Positions 38,785 to 46,827 of a stretch of 64,000 nucleotides of DNA are shown here, in pieces (position 1 is the stretch's first letter; the number at the start of each line of letters is the position of its first letter). The notes under the pieces are model-generated. The model saw only the letters and a program-made list of their open reading frames with translations. It was not told where the DNA came from and did no database searches. The translations under genes were made by a program, and so were the position numbers. Source of the stretch: Leucobacter sp. L43 (GTDB lineage Bacteria > Actinomycetota > Actinomycetes > Actinomycetales > Microbacteriaceae); the NCBI RefSeq assembly GCF_016597785.1, contig NZ_JAENJG010000001.1, positions 1,240,001-1,304,000 on the forward strand, read 5' to 3'.

Positions 38785-39206
38785 AGCATCCACTCCGTAC
38801 CGGAGTTGGATCCCGAGGGGTCTTTGGCGCGGCCTGAGGGCGGCTGCAAGGTCTTCGGCGCTTGAGCAGCCGGATCCGACCCCGCAACATCGTGATTCAG
38901 GCCCTCGACCTCTGCCAGCAGCGCGTTCAACGTGTCGGCGGCTTCTGCATCGACAGCTCGCTGCTCCTCGATCGCCAGCTTCATGGCTTCCTGGATTCGC
39001 TGCAGCTCGTCGTCCAATTTCTTGATCTCGAGGTAGATCTGCGTTCCACCCTTTTCAAGCGCGGAGAAATAGTGACGACCGAGCCCCGCGCTCGCGCCGC
39101 TCACCGACGCCATCTCCGCGCCGTTCGGGTAGTCGCCCTGGGTCGCGCGGAGCGTACCGAGCAGGTCTTCAAAGCCGTCGGCCAGGCCGATCCGTTTTCC
39201 GCTCAT
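38781..39206 (-). CDS. Small coiled-coil T7SS-associated protein
   Basis: 141 residues, cytoplasmic-looking, no signal peptide. A long helical heptad-rich segment (EIKKLDDELQRIQEAMKLAI, then EEQRAVDAEAADTLNALLAE) and a disordered Pro/Ser/Gly-rich tail. ATG 39206 is chosen for GGGAGACAGGG just upstream. Its stop is overlapped by the mycosin start. Position between a PPE-like gene and a mycosin suggests a secreted partner or chaperone; no family recognised. Confidence 0.75.
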   Translation of the reverse strand: MSGKRIGLADGFEDLLGTLRATQGDYPNGAEMASVSGASAGLGRHYFSALEKGGTQIYLEIKKLDDELQRIQEAMKLAIEEQRAVDAEAADTLNALLAEVEGLNHDVAGSDPAAQAPKTLQPPSGRAKDPSGSNSGTEWML

Positions 39207-39237
39207 GACCCTGTCTCCCTGTTCTCCCCCGTGCACA

Positions 39238-39660
39238 TCACTGCAGTCCGCTCGCCCTCGTCGACTCTCTCAACCGCTGGAGCGTCTCGACGAGACGCTG
39301 CTGAGCCTCGACCATCTCTGGCGTGAGCGGCACCGGCCCCTCGTGCTCCTCTTCCGCAGCATCCTCGAGCTCGCCCAACGTCTTGCCCATCGCCGTGCGC
39401 ACCGCCCGCGCCTCGGTCGAGAGGTCGAGGCCCTGCAGTACGGCGAACTCACTCGTCTGACCGAGGTCGATGCGCTGCTGCAAGATTTGCCAATCACGAC
39501 CGTGCTCACCACGACGGCGCGCCTCAGCCGTTTTCACGGCCTCGTCCCGACGTGCCGCCTCGCGCTGCTCGCGCGCCGCGGCCATCGCGCGAGTGCGCGC
39601 GTCGAGCTGCGCCGTCGCGGCTTGCAGCTGCGCGATGGCCTCTGCTGGATCTCTCGTCAT
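39238..39660 (-). CDS. Small helical charged protein in the substrate operon
   Basis: 140 residues, strongly charged and helical (EAIAQLQAATAQLDARTRAM, ARRDEAVKTAEARRRGEHG), no signal peptide or membrane segment. AGGAGACGCAGGG precedes ATG 39660. It follows the PPE-like gene after 37 bases and precedes the coiled-coil gene after 31. Coiled-coil partner or chaperone is the best guess by context; family unknown. Confidence 0.75.
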   Translation of the reverse strand: MTRDPAEAIAQLQAATAQLDARTRAMAAAREQREAARRDEAVKTAEARRRGEHGRDWQILQQRIDLGQTSEFAVLQGLDLSTEARAVRTAMGKTLGELEDAAEEEHEGPVPLTPEMVEAQQRLVETLQRLRESTRASGLQ

Positions 39661-39697
39661 CCCTGCGTCTCCTGGTCCTGCGTAGTGACGATCACGT

Positions 39698-40552
39698 TCA
39701 CGGCTGCGAGCCGGAGCCTGAGCCGCCAGCCCCCGAGCCGCCAGCGCCGGGTGCGCCGCCGCCAGCACCCCCCGAGCCGCCGCTGATCGTTCTGATGTCT
39801 CGCACGCCGCCCACGACCGAGCTCACGGTCTCGTAGACCGCGAGACCGATCGATGCGGCCGCCGTCAGACCGGACAACGCGCTTCGCACGCCGCCGAGCA
39901 GATTCGCGATGCCCGTGTGAATCGCGATGACCGCCTCGATGAATCCCAGGAATTCGTTGAAGAGGTCGATAACCTCGATGACCCAGCCGGCGACGATCGG
40001 GATGGCGATCGCGAGCACCTTCGCGGCGTTGATCTGACCGAGAACGGGCACGGCGATGATCGACAGGAGGTCGAGCCCGAACGACACGATTCCCGAGATC
40101 ACCTCGTTGACGAATTCCAGGATGCCGCGGGCGAAGTTCGCCAGCTGCTGATCCATGACACCGGCTTGCTCGCACTGCTGCGGCAACCCGTCGAGCAGCT
40201 CGCCGAGGCGCTCGTGACAGCGTCCGAATTCGTAGGCGGCTTCGCCCTGCCAGTCATCGGTGACGAATTCGCCGAACGACGACACGCGCTCGTTGATGAG
40301 CTGTACCGCCTGTCCGCACCGCGGCCAGGCCTCGGCTGCGAGTTCCATCGAGCGCCAATCGCCCACGAAGGGCTTGTGCACCCATTCCTCGAGCGGGCTG
40401 AACCCGACGAGCAGGCTGACGACCGTGTCGATCATGCCGAGACCAGATGCGCTCTGGTGCTCGACGCGCCACATGGTCTGTTCGAGCACCGTCGCGGGCG
40501 TCGGCGGCGTCAGCACCGTGTCGATGCCGAGCGGTGGAGCGTACGCATTCAT
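39698..40552 (-). CDS. PPE/WXG-like protein with hydrophobic C-terminal half
   Basis: 284 residues, no signal peptide. The N-terminal 140 residues are helical with two Trp-x-Gly-type sites (GDWRSMEL and DDWQGEAAYEFGRCHERL), like the WXG fold of T7SS substrates. Residues about 145-250 contain several hydrophobic helices (IVSFGLDLLSIIAVPVL, VLAIAIPIVAGWVIEVI, SALSGLTAAASIGL), and the tail is Gly/Ser-rich. This mix resembles membrane-inserting PPE or LXG proteins. ATG 40552 overlaps the stop of the Cys-rich gene by 4 bp. Confidence 0.8.
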   Translation of the reverse strand: MNAYAPPLGIDTVLTPPTPATVLEQTMWRVEHQSASGLGMIDTVVSLLVGFSPLEEWVHKPFVGDWRSMELAAEAWPRCGQAVQLINERVSSFGEFVTDDWQGEAAYEFGRCHERLGELLDGLPQQCEQAGVMDQQLANFARGILEFVNEVISGIVSFGLDLLSIIAVPVLGQINAAKVLAIAIPIVAGWVIEVIDLFNEFLGFIEAVIAIHTGIANLLGGVRSALSGLTAAASIGLAVYETVSSVVGGVRDIRTISGGSGGAGGGAPGAGGSGAGGSGSGSQP

Positions 40553-41646
40553 ACCGTTACCTCCGTGCGATCGGTCACCACAGTGGGCGCATCGGAATAC
40601 GCGGCCGTGATCAGCGCGTCGAGATCGAAGGCGATCCCCGTCTTCGACGACGTGCCGGGCTGCGTTTCCAGCGAGGCGTCGACGAGCCGCACGTCATCCG
40701 CACCGGGACGCACTGGAGTGACCGGCTCCCGGTTCTCCCACAGCTCCTGCAGGTCCGCGAGCTCCTGAGGGGAGGGCTCGCGATCGCCGAAGAACAGCTC
40801 GCGCACCCACTCGGGTACATGCGCGACGCCGTCTTGGCAGCCGGAGCACTCCGGAGGGCAGCCCACCTGGGTCTCGTCCATGGCGCAGGCCGCGCACTGG
40901 CACCCGCCCGGATGCATATCGCACGACGCGCAGCGGCACCCGACCGGGTGCCCCTCGCACACGCCGCAGTGGCAGCCGCTCGGATGGAACGCGTTGCACG
41001 CCTCGCAGCAGCAGCCCTCCGGATGCCCGTCTGGGCGCTCGCCTTGGGCGTTGTCGCCGTCTTCATCGTGGGGCGACTCATCGTCGGACTCACCATCGCC
41101 CGGCGTCGGCGGTTCTGGCAGCTCCGGCGTTTCCACCTCGGGCGTCGCCACGGGAGCCCCGCTACCGCCCGGCGATCCGCCGCCACCGGGCGATCCGCCG
41201 CCTCCCGGCGATCCGCCGCCACCGGGCGATCCGCCGCCGGGAGCAGGAGCGGGAGCGGGTGCCGGTGCGGGTGCCGGAGCAGGAGCAGGCGCCGGTTGCT
41301 CACCGCCGGGCTCGGTCGGGCAGACCGTGTCGAGTTCACCCTCGTGGCACTGGCAGATGTCGATCACGTGCTGCTCGCAGTTGCCCATGTCCTCGAGCGC
41401 ATCGCGGACGCTCTGCGAGGTCACGGCGAGGGTGTCGCCGAGGGCCTGCAGGTTGTTCATGACGGCGTCGCGCGCGCCATTGTGAATGGGTTGGAGGGGC
41501 TGCAGCAGCAGCCCGAAGGCACCCTCGAGCGAACAGTATTCGCGGGCGTACTCCACAGTCCGCTGCAACGCGTTCTCGCACTCGGCGATGTTCGCGATCG
41601 CAGCTTCCATTGCGGAGGGATCGTAACTTATGCAATCACTCGACAT
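40549..41646 (-). CDS. Cys-rich WXG-type protein with HPxGCxCxxC repeats
   Basis: 365 residues, no signal peptide. Residues 1-110 are a WXG100-like helical domain with seven cysteines. A PA-repeat (9 copies, about 118-136) and a GGGSP-type repeat (about 137-161) form a flexible linker. Residues 208-270 hold four tandem units HPEGCCCEAC, HPSGCHCGVC, HPVGCRCASC and HPGGCQCAAC followed by CPPECSGC: 16 cysteines and 4 repeat histidines in 63 residues, suggestive of metal binding. The C-terminal 90 residues are acidic (SPQELADLQELWENR). GAGGAA precedes ATG 41646. No known family recognised. Context: start of the substrate operon, two genes after the WXG100 pair. Confidence 0.85.
   Translation of the reverse strand: MSSDCISYDPSAMEAAIANIAECENALQRTVEYAREYCSLEGAFGLLLQPLQPIHNGARDAVMNNLQALGDTLAVTSQSVRDALEDMGNCEQHVIDICQCHEGELDTVCPTEPGGEQPAPAPAPAPAPAPAPAPAPGGGSPGGGGSPGGGGSPGGGGSPGGSGAPVATPEVETPELPEPPTPGDGESDDESPHDEDGDNAQGERPDGHPEGCCCEACNAFHPSGCHCGVCEGHPVGCRCASCDMHPGGCQCAACAMDETQVGCPPECSGCQDGVAHVPEWVRELFFGDREPSPQELADLQELWENREPVTPVRPGADDVRLVDASLETQPGTSSKTGIAFDLDALITAAYSDAPTVVTDRTEVTV
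40837..41025 (-). repeat. Tandem Cys/His repeats (HPxGCxCxxC, four copies)
   Basis: Codes for residues 208-270 of the Cys-rich protein. Units are 12-13 residues apart; H-P-x-G-C-x-C-x-x-C is invariant while the intervening residues differ, so the repeat is selected at protein level. Confidence 0.85.
41168..41241 (-). repeat. 15-bp tandem repeat encoding the GGGSP/GGGGS linker
   Basis: About four copies of a 15-bp unit (CGATCCGCCGCCACCGGG frame on the plus strand) encode the glycine-serine linker of the Cys-rich protein. Adjacent 6-bp repeats encode PA. Confidence 0.8.
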
Positions 41647-41749
41647 GGTGATTCCTCGTGCTCGGCGTCCCGCCGGCCAACGACGTCTGGGGTGTGAGGC
41701 TCGCGAATCTCCGTCCGCGACTCCTCACACCCGTGTCAGGCCGGAAAGA

Positions 41750-42046
41750 TCAGCCGGCGAAGCGCCCGGCGTTGCGCGCGTCGCTGGCGTCGTAGGTCTG
41801 GGCGATCTGCTCGGTGCTGCCCGAGATGCGCTCGAGGAGCGCCTGCAGCTCGTTCAGCGATTGCGTCCACTTGCGCTGCGCGATGTCGTAGGAGCCCTGG
41901 GCTTCACCGCTCCATGCTCCGCGGAGCTTCGCCACCTCGGACTCGAGACGCTCGATCTCCGAGCGGATCCCCTGTGATCCGGTGCGAATCTCGGCGGCAA
42001 GTGCGCTCACCTGTGCCGTCTGCACAGACATTGACTGCATGCTCAT
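41750..42046 (-). CDS. WXG100-family protein
   Basis: 98 residues, helix-turn-helix ESAT-6 layout with W-S-G turn in LRGAWSGEAQGSYDIAQ at about residues 42-58, no signal peptide. A Y-x-x-x-D/E-like export tail is weak. GGGGGG lies 13 bases upstream of ATG 42046, longer than usual spacing. Probably forms a heterodimer with the neighbouring WXG100 protein (38 bp away). Confidence 0.93.
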   Translation of the reverse strand: MSMQSMSVQTAQVSALAAEIRTGSQGIRSEIERLESEVAKLRGAWSGEAQGSYDIAQRKWTQSLNELQALLERISGSTEQIAQTYDASDARNAGRFAG

Positions 42047-42084
42047 GTTGTTTCGTTCCCCCCTGGAAAGTGTTCAGTGTGTGC

Positions 42085-42402
42085 TTAGTTGCCCGACATC
42101 ATTGCGCCGAGACCCGAGATCGCCTGCTGGTGCTCCTGCTCCGTGGCCGACTGATCCTGCTCGGTGCCGCGCAGCGAGTTCTCGAGCTCGACGAGCACGT
42201 TGTTGAGCTTCACCGTCTCGGCGTCCCAGCGCTGCATGAGCTGCGTGAACGCGCCCGCGGCGGAACCCTTCCAGTACCCGCGAAGCTGCTCGATATCACC
42301 GCGCACCTTCTTGGTCTGCTGATCGATGCCCGACTTCGCCTCGGCGACAGCCTGCTGCCCTCTGCGCAGGGCCCCTTCTTCAGCGGAAATGGTCTGAGCC
42401 AT
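42085..42402 (-). CDS. WXG100-family protein
   Basis: 105 residues, WXG turn in LRGYWKGSAAGAFTQLMQRW at about 41-60, two amphipathic helices, no signal peptide. A strong ribosome binding site (GAAGGAGGAG) lies five bases before ATG 42402, the best in this locus, fitting a highly expressed secreted protein. First gene of the minus-strand substrate operon. Confidence 0.94.
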   Translation of the reverse strand: MAQTISAEEGALRRGQQAVAEAKSGIDQQTKKVRGDIEQLRGYWKGSAAGAFTQLMQRWDAETVKLNNVLVELENSLRGTEQDQSATEQEHQQAISGLGAMMSGN

Positions 42403-42488
42403 GTCGACTCCTCCTTCTCAACGATTCGGCCCCGTTGCGGAGCACATGACGTGATGACGCTTCGCTCTGAGCGAGGCCGCCAGTAGAG

Positions 42489-42518
42489 ACGGTACGCGAT
42501 ACTCGGCGCAGACGCCAA
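42489..42518 (-). promoter_or_regulatory. Candidate promoter of the WXG100/substrate operon
   Basis: Minus strand: TTGGCG (42513-42518), 18 bases, TACCGT (42489-42494), about 85 bases before the WXG100 start. The 212-bp gap here has lower GC and no gene. Confidence 0.45.
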
Positions 42519-42614
42519 GAAACAATTCCCCGCAGCCGCATCTCGCACTCCGCCGAAACGCAGCCCGACCAGCCACGGAGCCGCTTCGCGCCGCCGCCGT
42601 CGGCGAACCGTCAC

Positions 42615-44039
42615 CTACAGTTCACCCGTGATCGTCGCGACCGTGAAACTGCGCTGACCCATGCGCACGCTCGCACCGTCTTCGAGTCGCACCCGGGCCC
42701 CGCGCACGAGGGCGCTCGTCGCCCCCGTGTCATCGACCATCTCCGATCCGTTGGTCGACCCGAGATCCGACACCCAGACGCTGTCTCCACGATATTCGAG
42801 ACGGAGATGGGTTTTCGAGACCGACCCGTCAGGATCCTCCACGACGACGAGCTGGTCTTCGGGATCGCTCGCCTCGGGCCGCCGCCCGAGATTCACGACA
42901 GTCGGAATGCGCAACTGCGCGCGCTGACCCGTGTCGAAGTTCAGCAGCAGCAGCGTCCCCACCTCGCGCGGAGCGGGCGCTGCGGCGACCGGTGCGTCGA
43001 CGGCGACCACTCCTGGCGGCAGCGGCGGCGCAGCGGCGCTCGCGACCGTCGCCGCTGCCGGAGCACGGGGCGCCGTCACCGGAGGCGTCGGCTGCGCGAT
43101 CGGCGCTCCCCCGACGTGCGCGAGCTGCGCCTGAGGGGCGACGGCCTGCTGGTGAGCGAGCATCGCCGCTTCTGGAGCCCGCCCATCCGCCCCCGCCATC
43201 GTGCCGGGGCCGGGCGGCGCGTCGACGGGGCGCACCGGCGCCTGGAGCGCCCACGCCTCGGCGTTCCTCGACCAGAGTTCGCGCTCCGCAGCTGAGGGGA
43301 CCTTGACCACCAGCGTCCGCCCAGCGCGATCCGCGAGGCTGCGTCCCATGCGCTCGGGATCCGCTGCGCTCGTCGCGACCACGACCCAGCCGCCGATGAA
43401 AGCGGCCAGGCTGCCCCCGCCCTGCACCAGGCCGCGGACGAGGCCCCTGGCCATGCCCGGAGAGTAGGGCGCGTCATCGCGCGCGGTTCGTTGACGGAGC
43501 GCCAGGTTGCCGACCGTCGCACCGGTCCGCGCTTCGACGACGAGCAGAATGATCGCGGCTTCGGCGAGCACGAGGCCGCCGACGAGGAGGCTACCCGTGA
43601 GCAGCCAGGCCGCGACCGCCAGGATGAAGCAGACCGCGGCATCGATCGAGTACGCGGCGAGTCTGGCACCCAGGCCGGCAGGGCGGGCCCAGGCCCGCGA
43701 ACGGGCGAGCGCCGCGCTCACCCGGCCGATCTCCGACCGTTGAGCGGAGGCCGGCCGGCCGGCGGCGCGCCGCTCAGCGGCACGTCTGGCAGTAGCGCGC
43801 TGCGCTGCGGCCCGCTGCGCCGGGGCGCCCTGGACGGGCACTCCCCTGGCGGGAGCACCTTGCGCAGCGCCGCCGACGGGCGCGCCCGGAACCGGCGGTC
43901 GGGGATGCTGCGCGCGCTGGGGCACGGAGTGCTGAGCGGGCGACGATGGCGGCTGCGTCGGCTGCGGGCGCGCAGCTGCGGACGGGCGGGTCGGCTGCGC
44001 GGATCCTCGACGACTGCGCCTGCGTGCACCATCGTTCAT
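42615..44039 (-). CDS. RDD-domain membrane protein with C-terminal FHA domain
   Basis: 474 residues. A disordered Arg/Ala/Pro/Gln-rich N-terminus (about 1-105), an RDD-type membrane domain with three to four helices (about 120-230; LGARLAAYSIDAAVCFILAV, GATVGNLALRQRTARDD), a Pro/Ala linker and a C-terminal FHA domain at about 385-474 (VVNLGRRPE, SVSKTHLRLEY, LGSTNGSEMV). FHA binds phosphothreonine, so this protein can anchor a phosphorylated partner at the membrane. ATG 44039 overlaps the stop of the EccD-like gene (ATGA), so they are coupled. Confidence 0.9.
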   Translation of the reverse strand: MNDGARRRSRRGSAQPTRPSAAARPQPTQPPSSPAQHSVPQRAQHPRPPVPGAPVGGAAQGAPARGVPVQGAPAQRAAAQRATARRAAERRAAGRPASAQRSEIGRVSAALARSRAWARPAGLGARLAAYSIDAAVCFILAVAAWLLTGSLLVGGLVLAEAAIILLVVEARTGATVGNLALRQRTARDDAPYSPGMARGLVRGLVQGGGSLAAFIGGWVVVATSAADPERMGRSLADRAGRTLVVKVPSAAERELWSRNAEAWALQAPVRPVDAPPGPGTMAGADGRAPEAAMLAHQQAVAPQAQLAHVGGAPIAQPTPPVTAPRAPAAATVASAAAPPLPPGVVAVDAPVAAAPAPREVGTLLLLNFDTGQRAQLRIPTVVNLGRRPEASDPEDQLVVVEDPDGSVSKTHLRLEYRGDSVWVSDLGSTNGSEMVDDTGATSALVRGARVRLEDGASVRMGQRSFTVATITGEL

Positions 44040-45367
44040 GCGGCCAGCACTCCCTGCAATAGGTTCAACGTTCCGGCAGCCAGTATCCCGGAGGGGAGCA
44101 CCAGGGCGACCGCGATGCTGTCCACGATATCTCCCGTGCGCGACCAGCCGAGCGACCGCTCGCCTCGCGCGAGCGGCAGGATGACGGCGGCCGCGATCAC
44201 CCCGGCCGCCAGCACGAGGCCTGCGGCGAGGGTGGCGATGACGCCCGGGACGATCGGCGCCACTCCGACGGCGAGCCCGGAGAGTCCGACCGCAACGGCG
44301 ACGCGCGGCGGTACACGCAGAATGTTCGCGGCCGTTCGGCGGGAGGTGAGGAGCAGACCGAGCACCATCCACATGACGAATACCGCGGCCGAGATCACTT
44401 GGACCAGATCACCGCTCCGGAACGGCACGACAGCTGCAGGAATGCCCGCAGCTGCGATGACCGACAGGGCGACGACGGTCGAGGCGAGACGCGCCTCGGC
44501 GGCGTCGACGAGGTCGCGCACGCGGCTCTCGTCGACGCGCTCGATGTACTCGGGTACCCGGCCGCGCACGGTCCACCGCAGCACCATGAAGCGCCCGTAG
44601 TCGATGTGGTAGCCCGGATCGACGCCCACCAGCAGACTCGGCGCGGCGCGAACTCCGACCGCGGCAGCGGCACCGGCGACGATGAGCAGCTGCGCGGGCG
44701 ACCAGCCGAGCGCAGGGCTGACCATCGCGAGCGCTGCGAAGAGTGCGGAGATCACCACGATCGGCGTCGCCGCGGCGCGGAGCAGTGGCGCACTCGCCAC
44801 GAATCCGAGCATGGCGGCGAGCACTGAGACGCTCGCCGCGCCGACCGCGATGGCAAGACCAGGCGTGCCCGCGACGCTCGGCCACACGGCGATCGCGGCG
44901 GAGATCCCGGCGAGCACGAGTGCAGCGGCGAACGCCGCGCCGCGCCCTCGGCGCTCGAACGAACTCGACGCCAGAGCCGCGACGGCGGCGAGCGCGAGCA
45001 CGATCACCGTCGGCCATCGCGATTCAGGGGCCGCGGTCACCAGCGCGGCTCCGGCAAGGCCGAACCCGGTCAGAGCCCACGGCAGCGAGCTGACGTTCGC
45101 AGTGCGGTCGGAAGCGCCTGAACGCGCGGCGGCGGAACCGGCCGCGCCGGCCACAGCGTAGAGCCCGCCCTCGCGGAGGTCGCGAACGCTGGTGGCGGTG
45201 TCGACGACGGAGCCGTCCGGGCCGAGTACCTGCTCCCCCGCCCCGAGGTGCACGCCGATCGCCGCGAGCGCTCCGGCGAGCGCCTCGTTCTGAGGCACCA
45301 CCAGATCATGCCGGTCTCCCGCCGCATCGAGCGCGATCCGGCGCAGGTGCGGCGCAGGCTGACTCAC
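44036..45367 (-). CDS. EccD-like membrane protein (paralogue 2)
   Basis: 443 residues. A short N-terminal ubiquitin-like domain (about 1-75: LRRIALDAAGDRHDLVVP, VLGPDGSVVDTATSVRDL) followed by about ten to eleven membrane helices: the layout of EccD, the channel-forming T7SS protein. The cytoplasmic loop between helices 6 and 7 contains PEYIERVDESRVRDLVDAAE, comparable to the EccD loop. GTG 45367 is chosen because TACACT lies seven bases upstream (leaderless). It diverges from the second EccD gene and overlaps the FHA-RDD gene. Confidence 0.85.
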   Translation of the reverse strand: MSQPAPHLRRIALDAAGDRHDLVVPQNEALAGALAAIGVHLGAGEQVLGPDGSVVDTATSVRDLREGGLYAVAGAAGSAAARSGASDRTANVSSLPWALTGFGLAGAALVTAAPESRWPTVIVLALAAVAALASSSFERRGRGAAFAAALVLAGISAAIAVWPSVAGTPGLAIAVGAASVSVLAAMLGFVASAPLLRAAATPIVVISALFAALAMVSPALGWSPAQLLIVAGAAAAVGVRAAPSLLVGVDPGYHIDYGRFMVLRWTVRGRVPEYIERVDESRVRDLVDAAEARLASTVVALSVIAAAGIPAAVVPFRSGDLVQVISAAVFVMWMVLGLLLTSRRTAANILRVPPRVAVAVGLSGLAVGVAPIVPGVIATLAAGLVLAAGVIAAAVILPLARGERSLGWSRTGDIVDSIAVALVLPSGILAAGTLNLLQGVLAA

Positions 45368-45374
45368 GCCAGCA

Positions 45375-45380
45375 AGTGTA
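45375..45380 (-). promoter_or_regulatory. -10 element of the EccD-like gene (probable leaderless promoter)
   Basis: TACACT on the minus strand, seven bases before GTG 45367. No ribosome binding site at useful spacing. Confidence 0.45.
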
Positions 45381-45486
45381 GCGCCGCACTGCGGAATGCG
45401 ATCGAGGGGACGGAGTGGCCCGATCCGCACTAGGATGCTTGCTGGAACCTGGGGAAAGTCCGATCATTCGGATGGGGAGGCAGTAC

Positions 45487-46824
45487 GTGAGCGCAGAAGC
45501 GACCGACACGAGCGCCGTAGTGCGGCTATCGGTCGTGCACGCTGAGCGCCGAGTCGACCTCGCGATACCCGGCCGCCTGCCCCTCCTGGAGGTGCTGCCC
45601 GGCGTCGCACGCGGTCTCGGGGTACTCGACGCCACGCTGCTGCACGGCGGCTACCGTCTCACACGCGCCGACGGCTCGGAGCTCGATCCCACGCGCGGCG
45701 CGATCGCGCAGGGCGTCGACCAAGGCGAGATACTCACGCTCACGCGGGGCCAGCTGGTGGCGGTCCCCCGCCGGTACGACGATGTCGTCGAAGCCGTGAT
45801 CGATGCGACCAGCGCCCATCACACGGCCTGGCGGCCGGAGGATGCCGCTCGCACGGCCACCGCCGTCAGCCTGACGCTCGTCGCGCTCAGCGCGATCCTC
45901 CTCGCCCTGCAACCCTCCACGTCGTACCTGCCGGCCATCATCGCCGGGGTCGGCACCCTCGTGCTGCTCGCCCTGACCGCCACGCTGTGCCGCATCCGCC
46001 AGCAAGAGGCCGGACTCGGGTTCGGCCTCGCTGCGGCGACGTTCGCCGGTCTCACCGGATATCTCATCGCGCAGAACCAGCCCCTGTGGGGGTTCGCGCT
46101 CGCGGCAGCCGGGCTCGGGCTGATGGTGGGCGGCGGAGCTGCGCTCCTGCTCGCGACGAAACCCGCTGAAATGCTGCTCCTCCCCGTGGCGCTCGGTCTC
46201 GCGCTCGTCGTACCGGCCGGCATCGTCGGCATCACGGGCGTCGACCCGTCTGGCCCGTACGCGATCATGGTCGCCTGTGCCGGGCTCCTCGCCGGGGCGC
46301 TCCCCTGGCTCACGCTCAGCAGCACCCGCATTCGTGTCATCTCGCCGATGACCGAGAACGAGATGTTCGATCCGCCGCCCCCGGTCGACCCCGAACGCGT
46401 CGCCGCCCGAGTCGACGCCGGGCACCGACTGCTCGTCGCCCTGCGCATCGCGTTCGCGATCGCCGTGCTCGTGGCCACCCCTGTCGTGGCGAGCTCCAGC
46501 TGGATCGGGACGGTGCTCACCCTCATCTGCGGCGCCGTCCTGATGTTCCAGTCCCGGCAGTCGGCGCGTCGCGCCTCCGTCATCGTGCTGCTCGCGGGCG
46601 GCACCGCGATCCTCGCGGTGACCGGTGTGGCCGCGATCCTCTCGCACCGAGAGCAGGCCCCCATGCTGCTCGCTGGCCTGCTGATCGCCACCGGGCTGGT
46701 CTCCGGCCTCACACTGCTGAGCGAACGCGCGCGGATGCGCATCACGACGCTGGGAGACACGATCGAGGTCGTCCTGCTGGCGCTGCTGCTCCCGCTCGGT
46801 GCGATCACCGCAGGGCTCGCGTAA
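45487..46824 (+). CDS. eccD: Type VII secretion integral membrane protein EccD
   Basis: 445 residues. N-terminal ubiquitin-like domain (about 8-85, VVRLSVVHAERRVDLAIPGR, QGVDQGEILTLTRG), then eleven predicted membrane helices with the characteristic cytoplasmic loop after helix 6 (ISPMTENEMFDPPPPVDPER) and the RVDAGHRLLVAL segment. EccD is the pore-lining component of the T7SS membrane complex. GTG 45487 is chosen for GGGGAGG six bases upstream. First gene of the eccD-eccB-mycP operon (3 bp to eccB). Confidence 0.92.
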   Translation: MSAEATDTSAVVRLSVVHAERRVDLAIPGRLPLLEVLPGVARGLGVLDATLLHGGYRLTRADGSELDPTRGAIAQGVDQGEILTLTRGQLVAVPRRYDDVVEAVIDATSAHHTAWRPEDAARTATAVSLTLVALSAILLALQPSTSYLPAIIAGVGTLVLLALTATLCRIRQQEAGLGFGLAAATFAGLTGYLIAQNQPLWGFALAAAGLGLMVGGGAALLLATKPAEMLLLPVALGLALVVPAGIVGITGVDPSGPYAIMVACAGLLAGALPWLTLSSTRIRVISPMTENEMFDPPPPVDPERVAARVDAGHRLLVALRIAFAIAVLVATPVVASSSWIGTVLTLICGAVLMFQSRQSARRASVIVLLAGGTAILAVTGVAAILSHREQAPMLLAGLLIATGLVSGLTLLSERARMRITTLGDTIEVVLLALLLPLGAITAGLA

Positions 46825-46827
46825 CCC

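Noticed and set aside
41168..41241. Tandem repeat resembling a CRISPR or VNTR
   Set aside because: 15-bp units in frame with a Gly/Ser linker; no spacers, so a protein repeat.
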